Notes under the pieces: generated by a model
Seen by the model: only the letters and a program-made list of their open reading frames with translations
Told to the model about the DNA's origin: nothing
Database searches by the model: none
Shown: piece by piece, positions 1 through 5,755 of the stretch
Layout of the letters: each line of letters opens with the position of its first letter
Numbering within the stretch: position 1 is the first letter of the stretch
Position numbers and translations under genes: made by a program
Source of the DNA: Bacillota bacterium
GTDB lineage: Bacteria > Bacillota > Clostridia > Peptostreptococcales > Anaerovoracaceae
Assembly (NCBI GenBank): GCA_017619905.1
Contig: JAFZRK010000173.1
Location: 1 to 6,067, forward strand
DNA length: 6,067 bases
Direction: 5' to 3'

Positions 1-470
1 ACATCTGCAACCCGGACAACCTTGAGGAACGCATAAAGTGGTTCGGCAAGGACATAGAGAAGGCGGACTGCATACTGGTATTCTCCTGCGGCGTAGGCGT
101 ACAGACAGTAGCCGAACGCTTCGAGGAAAAGCCCGTATACGCGGCCTGCGACACTCTGCGCCTTCCGGGATTCCAGGGAGTCACCCCGCTCACCGTGGAC
201 TGCGGTCAGTGCGGCGAATGCTTCCTGAACCTCACCGGAGGCATCTGTCCTATAACGGCCTGCTCCAAGAGCCTGGTCAACGGACCCTGCGGAGGCACCA
301 GCAAGGACGGAAAGTGCGAAGTCAACCCGAACATGGAATGCGGCTGGGACAGGATCGTCAGGCGCCTTAAGGAAAGAGGACGTCTTACGGAGTTCAACTT
401 CCCCACGCAGATGCACAACTTCGCTACTTTCGAAGCGACAAAAGAAGCAAAAGAAACTATAATTGAGTAA
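1..470 (+). CDS. metV: MetV-like methylenetetrahydrofolate reductase C-terminal domain protein (5'-truncated)
   Basis: The reading frame is open from base 3 to a TAA at 468-470, followed at once by an in-frame TGA. It gives 155 residues of a protein whose N-terminus lies outside the window. The fragment is rich in cysteine: a C-x2-C-x2-C cluster (residues 67-73 of the fragment, CGQCGEC), then GGICPITACSK and VNGPCGG, then C105 and C113. This pattern matches the MTHFR C-terminal (MetV, PF12225) family, a zinc-binding partner of MetF in acetogens and other anaerobes, where MetV and MetF form a complex that makes methyl-tetrahydrofolate. The upstream part (SCGVGVQTVAERF, residues 28-40) also fits. 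The gene sits 18 bases before metF on the same strand, so the two are surely cotranscribed. The family call is strong. The role in the Wood-Ljungdahl pathway rather than only in methionine synthesis is inference. Confidence 0.9.
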   Translation, partial: ICNPDNLEERIKWFGKDIEKADCILVFSCGVGVQTVAERFEEKPVYAACDTLRLPGFQGVTPLTVDCGQCGECFLNLTGGICPITACSKSLVNGPCGGTSKDGKCEVNPNMECGWDRIVRRLKERGRLTEFNFPTQMHNFATFEATKEAKETIIE

Positions 471-474
471 TGAT

Positions 475-480
475 AGGAGA
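475..480 (+). promoter_or_regulatory. Ribosome binding site of metF
   Basis: AGGAGA lies 8 bases before the ATG at 489 and directly after the tandem stop TAATGA of metV. It supports 489 as the metF start and translation as part of one transcript. Confidence 0.75.
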
Positions 481-488
481 TACACGTA

Positions 489-1367
489 ATGAAGATCACT
501 GAATTATTTAAGAATGGTGAATTTGTAGTAACTGCTGAAGTCGGTCCTCCGAAGGGATGCCACGTAGAAGGCATGGTAGAGGAAGCCAAGGAATACCTCA
601 GCAAGCTGCACGCCGTAAATATAACCGACTGCCAGTCCAGCGTAATGCGCCTGTCCTCTCTGGGCATGTGCAAGGCGCTCAAGGACGCCGGCCTCAACCC
701 GATATTCCAGCTGACCTGCCGCGACAGGAACAGGATAGCCATCCAGGCAGACCTTCTGACCTCCGCGATGTTCGGCATAGACAACGTTCTGGCCCTCACC
801 GGCGACTACACCACTCTGGGCGACAACAAGGAAGCCAAGCCGGTATTCGACCTGGATTCCGTATCCCTGCTCCACACCATGACCACTCTTGAGTCCGGCG
901 TGGACCTGGGCGGCAACGCGCTGGTAGGAGACGCTCCGTCCTGGGCTAAGGGCGCAGTAGTATCCCCCTGCAGCGACTCCGTGGACGCTCAGCTGGCCAA
1001 GATGGAGAGGAAGATCGCCGCGGGCGCTCAGTTCTTCCAGACCCAGGCAGTTTTCGACTCCGAGAAGTTCATCAAGTTCATGGAGAAGGCCTCCAAGTTC
1101 GGAGTACCCGTACAGATCGGCGTCATCATTCCGAAGAACGCCGGAATGTGCAAGTTCATGAACAACAACGTTGCCGGAATATCCATTCCGCAGGAGATGA
1201 TAGACGAGCTGGCCGCCGACAAGGAAAGAGCCAAGGCAGGCATCACCGGTCTTGAGATCGCGGCCCGCATCATCAGGGAGTGCAAGCCCTATTGCCAGGG
1301 CGCTCACATCATGTCCCTGGGCTGGGAGTCCAAGATCCCGACCCTCATGGAGATGGCAGGACTGTAA
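489..1367 (+). CDS. metF: Methylenetetrahydrofolate reductase, MetF family
   Basis: A 292-residue protein, about the length of E. coli MetF (296), that reduces 5,10-methylene-THF to 5-methyl-THF in the cytoplasm using FAD. The TIM-barrel landmarks are in order. The first strand TAEVGPP carries E17, at the position of the catalytic glutamate. NITDCQ is at 45-50, QLTCRDRNR at 74-82 (the substrate/flavin loop), and LALTGD at 101-106 with D106 where the family has its conserved aspartate. AGAQFFQTQAVFD is at 178-190, with Q186 in the folate-binding position, and QIGVIIPKNAGM at 209-220. The C-terminal HIMSLGWESKIPTLMEMAGL resembles the short MetF proteins that work with MetV. The adjacent metV supports a two-component enzyme. 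The electron donor (NADH, ferredoxin or another partner) cannot be read from this window. The gene ends just before a strong terminator, so it is the last gene of its operon. Confidence 0.95.
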   Translation: MKITELFKNGEFVVTAEVGPPKGCHVEGMVEEAKEYLSKLHAVNITDCQSSVMRLSSLGMCKALKDAGLNPIFQLTCRDRNRIAIQADLLTSAMFGIDNVLALTGDYTTLGDNKEAKPVFDLDSVSLLHTMTTLESGVDLGGNALVGDAPSWAKGAVVSPCSDSVDAQLAKMERKIAAGAQFFQTQAVFDSEKFIKFMEKASKFGVPVQIGVIIPKNAGMCKFMNNNVAGISIPQEMIDELAADKERAKAGITGLEIAARIIRECKPYCQGAHIMSLGWESKIPTLMEMAGL

Positions 1368-1417
1368 GCCGAAAAAGCTTCGCGGTTCTGCAGAAGCCCC
1401 GGAATACAAGAAAACAG

Positions 1418-1450
1418 AAAAGCCCTTTCCCGCACAGGGAAGGGCTTTTT
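1418..1450. terminator. Bidirectional intrinsic terminator between convergent genes
   Basis: The left arm 1418-1431 (AAAAGCCC..TCCC) pairs with 1437-1449 (GGGAAGGGCTTTT) around the 5-base loop GCACA, with one T bulged. On the plus strand the stem runs into a T-run (1446-1450). On the minus strand the A-rich left flank (1409-1421) supplies the U-rich tail. It lies 50 bases after the metF stop and 33 bases after the end of the opposing radical SAM gene, so it can serve both. Confidence 0.9.
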
Positions 1451-1482
1451 ATTTGCTTTATTCTTGCGCGGAACCGGCGTGA

Positions 1483-2574
1483 CTACTGCCGACCTGCGAG
1501 TTTTTCCACTTCTTCGCGTTTTTCGTAGAGCACACAGCCGCCTTTGTGTTCTCCGCTTATAAGACCTTCGGCGCGCAGTCTGCGGAACAGTTCGGACTTC
1601 AGCGCGTCCTTCAGCGATGTATCCTTTATGTTCACGTCCGAGTAGGGGGAGAAGGGGCAGGGCTCAGCTCCGCCGTGAGAGTTGATGTGGAAGAATTCGC
1701 GCCCCGCAGCCATACATCCGCCCATTGCCAGTTCATCGCCGGGGAAGGAGAGCATCACCGCGTCGTAGGTGCTCCTGAGCCGCGCCATGGCCTCTTCCAT
1801 GTACTTGCGTTCCGGTTCGCCGGGTGCCAGTCTCTCCGAGCCTTCGTCCACAGGTACGTACTCTATGTAGACCACCAGCTTGCAGCCCTTATCCATAAGA
1901 CCGTCCAGAAACTCCCGCGACGTTACTTCGCGGATGTTGTCCGTTGTGACGGTAATTGACGCTCCGAATATAAGGCCTTTGCTGCTGAATGTATCGATGT
2001 TCCGCATCAGCTGATCGTAAACGCCGGCGCCTCTTCTTACGTCCGTGGCGATCTTTCCGCCCTCGATGCTGAATACAGGCACCAGGTTGCGGCAGCGGTC
2101 GAACAGCTCAAAGTATCCCTCGTCCATGAATGTGCCGTTGGTAAAGACAGGGAACAAGATGCTCTGCATTTCGCCTGCGGCTTCTATGACCGTTCTGCGC
2201 AGCAGAGGTTCGCCGCCCGCAAGCATTATGAAGCTTACTCCAAGGTCTTCCGCATCTTTGAATATGCGCTCCCAGTCGGATGCGCTCAGCTGCTCCTGCG
2301 GCTCCGTATCCTCCGTTCCGCCGGTGCAGCGCGAATAGCACCCCGTACAGTGCAGATTGCAGCTGCTGGTTATGCTTGCGATAAGGAAAGCCGGTACGTG
2401 CAGATCCTCTTTTTCCAGCTCCAGTCTGCGTTTGGAAGCCCTCCGCGCGGCGGCAGCGAAACGCGCCATGAAAGCGCTCTCCCGGGGGTCCCTTAGGGTC
2501 GCTTTAAGCGTGTCCGCGATTATCTTTTCCACGCCTTGTTCTATATGCTTTTGAAGGTCGAAGTTCTCGGTCAT
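1483..2574 (-). CDS. Radical SAM protein with partial SPASM-like C-terminus, substrate unknown
   Basis: A 363-residue protein with the radical SAM motif C-x3-C-x2-C (SCNLHCTGCY; C72, C76, C79), which binds the [4Fe-4S] cluster that cleaves S-adenosylmethionine. The LAGGEP motif at 118-123 contacts the SAM amino group. VFTNGTFM at 143-150 and VFSIEGG at 167-173 are typical of the barrel in the MoaA/peptide-maturase superfamily. The first 60 residues are helical and charged. The C-terminus has C287 (GGCMAAGREFFHINSHGGAEPCPF), C306 and C347 (GGCVLYEKREEVEKL), resembling the auxiliary cluster region of SPASM/twitch enzymes but with fewer cysteines than a full SPASM domain. The start is supported by AGGA eight bases upstream and a strong promoter. 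The gene stands alone, convergent with metF and divergent from the ATPase operon, and no small peptide substrate gene is visible beside it. The superfamily is certain. The reaction is not known to me. Confidence 0.9.
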   Translation of the reverse strand: MTENFDLQKHIEQGVEKIIADTLKATLRDPRESAFMARFAAAARRASKRRLELEKEDLHVPAFLIASITSSCNLHCTGCYSRCTGGTEDTEPQEQLSASDWERIFKDAEDLGVSFIMLAGGEPLLRRTVIEAAGEMQSILFPVFTNGTFMDEGYFELFDRCRNLVPVFSIEGGKIATDVRRGAGVYDQLMRNIDTFSSKGLIFGASITVTTDNIREVTSREFLDGLMDKGCKLVVYIEYVPVDEGSERLAPGEPERKYMEEAMARLRSTYDAVMLSFPGDELAMGGCMAAGREFFHINSHGGAEPCPFSPYSDVNIKDTSLKDALKSELFRRLRAEGLISGEHKGGCVLYEKREEVEKLAGRQ

Positions 2575-2582
2575 CCTTGGAT

Positions 2583-2586
2583 TCCT
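2583..2586 (-). promoter_or_regulatory. Ribosome binding site of the radical SAM gene
   Basis: On the minus strand, AGGA lies 8 bases before the ATG at 2574. A second AAGG directly abuts the ATG and is too close to serve. It supports the assigned start. Confidence 0.5.
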
Positions 2587-2625
2587 GACATGCTAATACG
2601 CACTTTCAACTATTCTGTGGTAAAA

Positions 2626-2654
2626 ATTCTAACTGATTCTGTTTTTTTAGTCAA
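2626..2654 (-). promoter_or_regulatory. Sigma-70-type promoter for the radical SAM gene
   Basis: Read on the minus strand, TTGACT (2654-2649) and TAGAAT (2631-2626) are separated by exactly 17 bases, with an A-rich spacer start. Each hexamer matches its consensus at five of six bases. Transcription would begin near 2619, giving a leader of about 45 bases before the ATG at 2574. The -35 box lies only 5 bases from the edge of the structured block at 2659. Confidence 0.75.
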
Positions 2655-2658
2655 TAAC

Positions 2659-2798
2659 GCCGGTCATGCTGCGTTCTGCTGACTGTTTGGGATCCCGGTC
2701 CTTAGCGACTGGCAAGCCGCAAGGCGCAGACAGAGCTTAGTACCGCTGGAGGGTTCCCAACCAAGCGAAAGCGTGTCCGCGGGCGCAGCATGTCCGGC
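2659..2798 (+). ncRNA. Candidate structured RNA with 6S-like rod architecture
   Basis: This GC-rich block in an AT-rich intergenic region folds back on itself. The outer stem 2659-2673 pairs with 2784-2798: 15 positions, with one U-U mismatch at 2664/2793. A large asymmetric internal loop follows (2674-2686 against 2761-2783). Its 3' side holds a tiny GC-GAAA-GC hairpin. A second rod follows: 2687-2692 with 2755-2760, 2694-2696 with 2751-2753, 2699-2701 with 2748-2750, and 2704-2707 with 2744-2747, broken by small bulges. The tip carries a GCC-GCAA-GGC tetraloop hairpin (2716-2725). A closing stem, a big central bubble with a small 3'-side hairpin and a long apical rod are the hallmarks of 6S RNA, which inhibits RNA polymerase. 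At about 140 bases it is shorter than usual. No clear own promoter was seen, and only a weak T-run (2802-2807) follows. It could instead be an ATPase operon leader, or be read from the minus strand. The folding is seen; the identity is inferred. Confidence 0.45.
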
Positions 2799-2850
2799 AC
2801 ATTTTATTGCCTAAATACTAAACAAAGTGAATGCTTTTTGTGCATCAAAG

Positions 2851-2859
2851 TGATATAGT
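2851..2859 (+). promoter_or_regulatory. Extended -10 promoter of the V/A-ATPase operon
   Basis: TGATATAGT has the TG-N extension directly before TATAGT (2854-2859), one base off TATAAT. No good -35 box sits at the usual distance (TGCTTT at 2832-2837, spacing 16, is poor), as is common for extended -10 promoters. Transcription would start near 2866, leaving a leader of about 37 bases before the ntpE ATG. Confidence 0.5.
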
Positions 2860-2885
2860 AATAAAGATATATGTAACCGTCACTG

Positions 2886-2892
2886 AAAGGAG
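2886..2892 (+). promoter_or_regulatory. Ribosome binding site that fixes the ntpE start
   Basis: AAAGGAG lies 10 bases before the ATG at 2903. An in-frame ATG at 2831 would add 24 residues (MLFVHQSDIVIK...) unlike the family. It has no such site and falls upstream of the likely promoter, so 2903 is preferred. Confidence 0.8.
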
Positions 2893-2902
2893 TAGTTACC
2901 TG

Positions 2903-3463
2903 ATGGAACTGCAGATCAAAGACCTTGTAGAATCGATAAAGAAAGAGGGCGTGGACACCGCTAAGGCCCAGGCGGAAGCGATAATCGCGGAAGCTACCAA
3001 AAATGCCGCCGATATCATATCCAAGGCGGAATCCCAGGCGAAGCTGGCCAAGGAAACGTCCGAGAGGGAGATAGCCGCCCTTAAGGAGAACGCCCTTGTA
3101 AGCGCCGAGCAGGCAAAGCGCGACGCCGTGCTCTCGTTCAAGTCCGCAATACAGTCCGAGTACGAAAAGATCCTGTCTGCCAACGTGGACAAGGCGCTCA
3201 GCGGCGACGCCCTGGCTTCGCTGATCAAGGCCGTGCTCACGGACGAGGACGTCTCCAAGTACGCCGCGGAAGTAAGCAATGTAAGCGACGGCCTTAAGGC
3301 GCTGCTTGCTGACGAAATAAAGAAAGGTCTGGAGATAAGGCCCGTAAAGAACGTCAAGGCAGGTTTCCGCCTGGCCGAGAAGGACGGGTCCGGTTATTTC
3401 GACTGCTCCGACGAAGTCATCACCCAGATGCTGATGCCGTACTTCAAGGACCTCAGCTTATAA
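2903..3463 (+). CDS. ntpE: V/A-type ATP synthase subunit E (peripheral stalk)
   Basis: A 186-residue protein forming part of the peripheral stalk that links the catalytic head to the membrane sector of the rotary V/A-type ATPase. Residues about 1-90 are strongly alanine-, lysine- and glutamate-rich with heptad character (AKAQAEAIIAEATKNAADIISKAESQ region), as expected for the long N-terminal helix that forms a coiled coil with the partner stalk subunit. Residues about 100-186 form the globular part, ending in GFRLAEKDGSGYFDCSD (154-170) and QMLMPYFKDL, which resembles the C-terminal domain of bacterial E subunits. The protein is soluble with no signal peptide. It is first in the operon, preceded by an extended -10 promoter, and 13 bases before the DUF2764 gene. 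Primary sequence conservation in this family is low, so the assignment rests on composition, C-terminal pattern and the operon together. Confidence 0.88.
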   Translation: MELQIKDLVESIKKEGVDTAKAQAEAIIAEATKNAADIISKAESQAKLAKETSEREIAALKENALVSAEQAKRDAVLSFKSAIQSEYEKILSANVDKALSGDALASLIKAVLTDEDVSKYAAEVSNVSDGLKALLADEIKKGLEIRPVKNVKAGFRLAEKDGSGYFDCSDEVITQMLMPYFKDLSL

Positions 3464-3476
3464 GAGGGGGCGCGCG

Positions 3477-3998
3477 ATGGCTTCTTATTACTACCTGATA
3501 TCGAGCCTTCCGATGCTTTCCGCAGACGGCGGAATGCCGTTTTCCTATGCGGAATTTCTTAAGATGTGCCAGGCGAACGTGAGCGAGGAGATCTACAAAC
3601 TGCTGGAAGGGCTGACCCTTTCCTCCAAGGACGGTCCTCTGCTGGACGAGTGGGGCGCGTTTTATAACGGTCTTACAAAGGAACTCAACTCCCAGAGGAG
3701 CGCAAAGCTGGGCAAGCCGTATCCGGCTGTCACAGACAAGGAGCCGGCCTCTGCGTCCGTGGCGTCCGCAGCTATCAGTTCCAAAGATCCGCTCACCGCG
3801 GAGCGCATACTTCTGGACTACGAGTTCGACCAGCTTGACATGATGGTGGGGCTGCACAGTTTCGACGACTACGTGCTGTTCGGATACGCGCTGAAATTAA
3901 AACTCCTTGAGCGCGTCAGCAGCTTCGAAAAAGAAAAAGGTAAAAAAGAATTCAACGATATTCTCAAAGATCTGGAAGACCAGGTCACGAGCTTATAA
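3477..3998 (+). CDS. DUF2764 family protein of the V/A-type ATPase operon
   Basis: A 173-residue soluble protein with no membrane segment. It opens with ASYYYLISSLPML (residues 2-14), the signature start of the DUF2764 (PF10962) family found between the E and A genes of V/A-type ATPase operons in several bacterial phyla. A short W-x2-F motif follows (W59-F62), then a low-complexity Ala/Ser/Lys linker (about 83-103), and a helical C-terminal half, DPLTAERILLDYEFDQLD (104-121) to ALKLKLLERVSSF. Start: GAGGGGG (3464-3470) lies 6 bases before the ATG. It is 12 bases upstream of ntpA. The family has no settled function that I know of. Its constant position, and the lack of a subunit C gene among the ATPase genes seen here, suggest that it fills a structural role in the central or peripheral stalk, perhaps that of subunit C. 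This last step is inference. Confidence 0.85.
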   Translation: MASYYYLISSLPMLSADGGMPFSYAEFLKMCQANVSEEIYKLLEGLTLSSKDGPLLDEWGAFYNGLTKELNSQRSAKLGKPYPAVTDKEPASASVASAAISSKDPLTAERILLDYEFDQLDMMVGLHSFDDYVLFGYALKLKLLERVSSFEKEKGKKEFNDILKDLEDQVTSL

Positions 3999-4010
3999 CG
4001 GGGAGAGCTT

Positions 4011-5750
4011 ATGGATATAATCAAAGGACATGTAACAGGCATCAACGGAAACCTTGCCAACGTGAGCTTTACCGGATCGATCCGCAAGAACGAGGTGGGA
4101 TACATCCTCGTAGAGGGCAAGCGCCTTAAGGGCGAGGTCATCCGCGTAAGCAGCGGCAGCGCAAGCATGCAGATCTACGAGATGACCAACGGCATCAAGG
4201 TGGGCGACGAAGTGGAGTTCACCGGCGAGCTGATGAGCGTGGAGCTTGGACCCGGACTCCTTACCCAGGTGTTCGACGGTTTGCAGAACCCGCTCCCGGA
4301 ACTTGCGGAGAAGTGCGGCTTCTTCCTGGAAAGAGGCGTGTATCTGGATCCGATACCGGATCTGGAGTGGGAGTTCACACCGGCCGTTAAGCCCGGAGAC
4401 AGCGTAGTCGCGGGCGACACGATAGGAACGGTTCCGGAGGGACTCTTTACCCACCGCATAATGGTCCCGTTCACCCTCAAGGGCAGCGACTGGACTGTAA
4501 AGTCCATCAAAGCCAAGGGCAATTACAACGCAAGGTCCACGGTAGCCGTGATCGAGAACAGCGTAGGCGACACCAGGGAACTTTCCATGGTGTTCACGCA
4601 GCCGATAAAGGAGCCCGTAAAGTGCTACGCCGAGCGTCTGCACCCGGACGAACCGCTGATCACCAAGATCAGGTGCATAGACACCTTCCTTCCGGTAGCC
4701 AAGGGCGGAACATTCTGCGTTCCCGGACCTTTCGGCGCGGGCAAGACGGTGCTTCAGCACCTTGAGGCAAAGAACTCCGAAGCGGACGTCGTAATAGTGG
4801 CGGCCTGCGGAGAGCGTGCCGGCGAGGTAGTTGAGATACTCAAGGAATTCCCGGAACTGGAAGACCCCAAGACCGGAAGATCCCTCATCGAAAGAACCAT
4901 AATAATATGCAATACGTCCTCCATGCCGGTAGCCGCGAGAGAAGCTTCCTGCTACACAGCGGTAACTCTGGCAGAGTACTACAGGCAGATGGGACTGGAC
5001 GTCCTGCTGCTTGCCGACTCCACCAGCCGCTGGGCTCAGGCAATGAGAGAGATGAGCGGACGTCTGGAAGAGATACCCGGCGAAGAAGCGTTCCCGGCCT
5101 ATCTGGACTCCACCATAGCGGCCTTCTACGAAAGAGCCGGCAAGGTGCGTCTCAAGGACGGCAGCATTGCCTCCATAACCATAGGCGGAACGGTAAGCCC
5201 GGCGGGCGGCAACTTCGAAGAGCCCGTTACCCAGGCCACGCTTAAGGTAGTAGGCGCCTTCCACGGTCTTTCCAGAGAGCGTTCCGACTCCAGAAAGTAC
5301 CCCGCGATCCACCCGATGGAATCGTGGTCAAAATACAAGGGCGTAGTAGATATGGCAAGGGTGGAGGAAGCCCGCGCCATACTGATCCGCAGCACTGAGA
5401 TCAACCAGATGATGAAGGTAGTAGGCGAGGAAGGAACTTCTTCCGAGGACTACATAGTCTATCAGAAGGGCGAGCTTCTGGACGCTGTGTATCTGCAGCA
5501 GAACTCCTTCGACCCGGTGGACGCCGTAAGCGTTCCCGAGAGACAGCGCGAGGAGTTTGAAGTGCTCTACGACGCGCTCATGACCAGGTACGACATAAGC
5601 GACAAGAAGGACATAAGGTCCTTCTTCAACCAGCTGAGGCAGGAGTTCCTGGACTGGCACGGAACGGTCTACAAGACGCCCGAGTACTACGAGCAGGGTA
5701 AGAAAGTCGCGGAATTCTACAAGAGCAGAGCCGCTGTAAAGGAGGCGTAG
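4011..5750 (+). CDS. ntpA: V/A-type ATP synthase catalytic subunit A
   Basis: A 579-residue catalytic subunit, the usual length, which hydrolyses or makes ATP in the A3B3 head. The N-terminal beta-barrel (about 1-70) begins IIKGHVTGINGNLANV. The non-homologous bulge region characteristic of A subunits follows (about 110-190, with DLEWEFTPAVKPGDSV). The Walker A loop is GPFGAGKT at 239-246 (K245, T246). ACGERAGE (265-272) carries the catalytic glutamate E268. Walker B is VLLLAD at 331-336, followed by STSRWAQAMREMSGRLEEIPGEEAFPAYL. The C-terminal helical domain (about 440-579) contacts the central stalk. The start has GGGGAG (4000-4005) five bases upstream. The P-loop has Pro and Ala where classical V/A subunits read GAFGCGKT, and GERAGE replaces the common GERGNE. 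To my knowledge this is a property of the subgroup that carries DUF2764, and not a defect, since all catalytic residues are present. Confidence 0.97.
   Translation: MDIIKGHVTGINGNLANVSFTGSIRKNEVGYILVEGKRLKGEVIRVSSGSASMQIYEMTNGIKVGDEVEFTGELMSVELGPGLLTQVFDGLQNPLPELAEKCGFFLERGVYLDPIPDLEWEFTPAVKPGDSVVAGDTIGTVPEGLFTHRIMVPFTLKGSDWTVKSIKAKGNYNARSTVAVIENSVGDTRELSMVFTQPIKEPVKCYAERLHPDEPLITKIRCIDTFLPVAKGGTFCVPGPFGAGKTVLQHLEAKNSEADVVIVAACGERAGEVVEILKEFPELEDPKTGRSLIERTIIICNTSSMPVAAREASCYTAVTLAEYYRQMGLDVLLLADSTSRWAQAMREMSGRLEEIPGEEAFPAYLDSTIAAFYERAGKVRLKDGSIASITIGGTVSPAGGNFEEPVTQATLKVVGAFHGLSRERSDSRKYPAIHPMESWSKYKGVVDMARVEEARAILIRSTEINQMMKVVGEEGTSSEDYIVYQKGELLDAVYLQQNSFDPVDAVSVPERQREEFEVLYDALMTRYDISDKKDIRSFFNQLRQEFLDWHGTVYKTPEYYEQGKKVAEFYKSRAAVKEA
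5738..5745 (+). promoter_or_regulatory. Ribosome binding site of ntpB inside the end of ntpA
   Basis: AAAGGAGG lies within the last codons of ntpA, 10 bases before the ntpB ATG at 5756. It is near-perfect anti-16S complementarity, and its placement lets ribosomes ending on ntpA re-initiate on ntpB, which suits the equal A and B stoichiometry. Confidence 0.8.
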
Positions 5751-5755
5751 ATCCG

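Larger units (their letters stand above)
2575..2902. other. Divergent intergenic region
   Basis: This is the only long non-coding stretch in the window (328 bases), between the start of the radical SAM gene (minus) and ntpE (plus). From left to right it holds the radical SAM ribosome site and promoter, the GC-rich self-complementary block at 2659-2798, an AT-rich stretch, the extended -10 promoter and the ntpE ribosome site. I found no convincing protein-coding frame in it. Confidence 0.8.

Noticed and set aside
195..470. Separate small gene starting at the GTG at 195
   Set aside because: The frame is open without a stop from base 3, and the upstream residues fit the same MetV family. The GTG is simply valine 65 of the truncated protein.
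1377..1397. Small inverted repeat GCTTC...GAAGC with an inner TTCTGCAGAA palindrome after metF
   Set aside because: It is short and has no T-run. The stronger terminator lies just downstream, so this is probably chance.
504..1409. Long open frame on the minus strand opposite metF (301 codons)
   Set aside because: It mirrors metF codon bias. Its translation has no recognisable domain, and metF on the plus strand has full family motifs.
2659..2798. SRP RNA, RNase P RNA, tmRNA or a common riboswitch in the intergenic block
   Set aside because: The conserved SRP tetraloop domain, the RNase P GAGGAAAGTCC box, a tmRNA tag frame and acceptor end, and the core motifs of cobalamin, SAM, TPP, c-di-GMP and THF riboswitches were looked for by eye and not seen.
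2831..2902. Longer ntpE starting at the ATG at 2831
   Set aside because: The 24 extra residues do not resemble the family. The start lacks a ribosome site and lies upstream of the likely transcription start, whereas 2903 has AAAGGAG at 10 bases.
3993..5312. Long open frame on the minus strand opposite ntpA (439 codons)
   Set aside because: It is an antisense shadow of a highly conserved catalytic subunit. The translation is rich in Gly, His, Tyr and Arg with no domain, and has no ribosome site that I could support.
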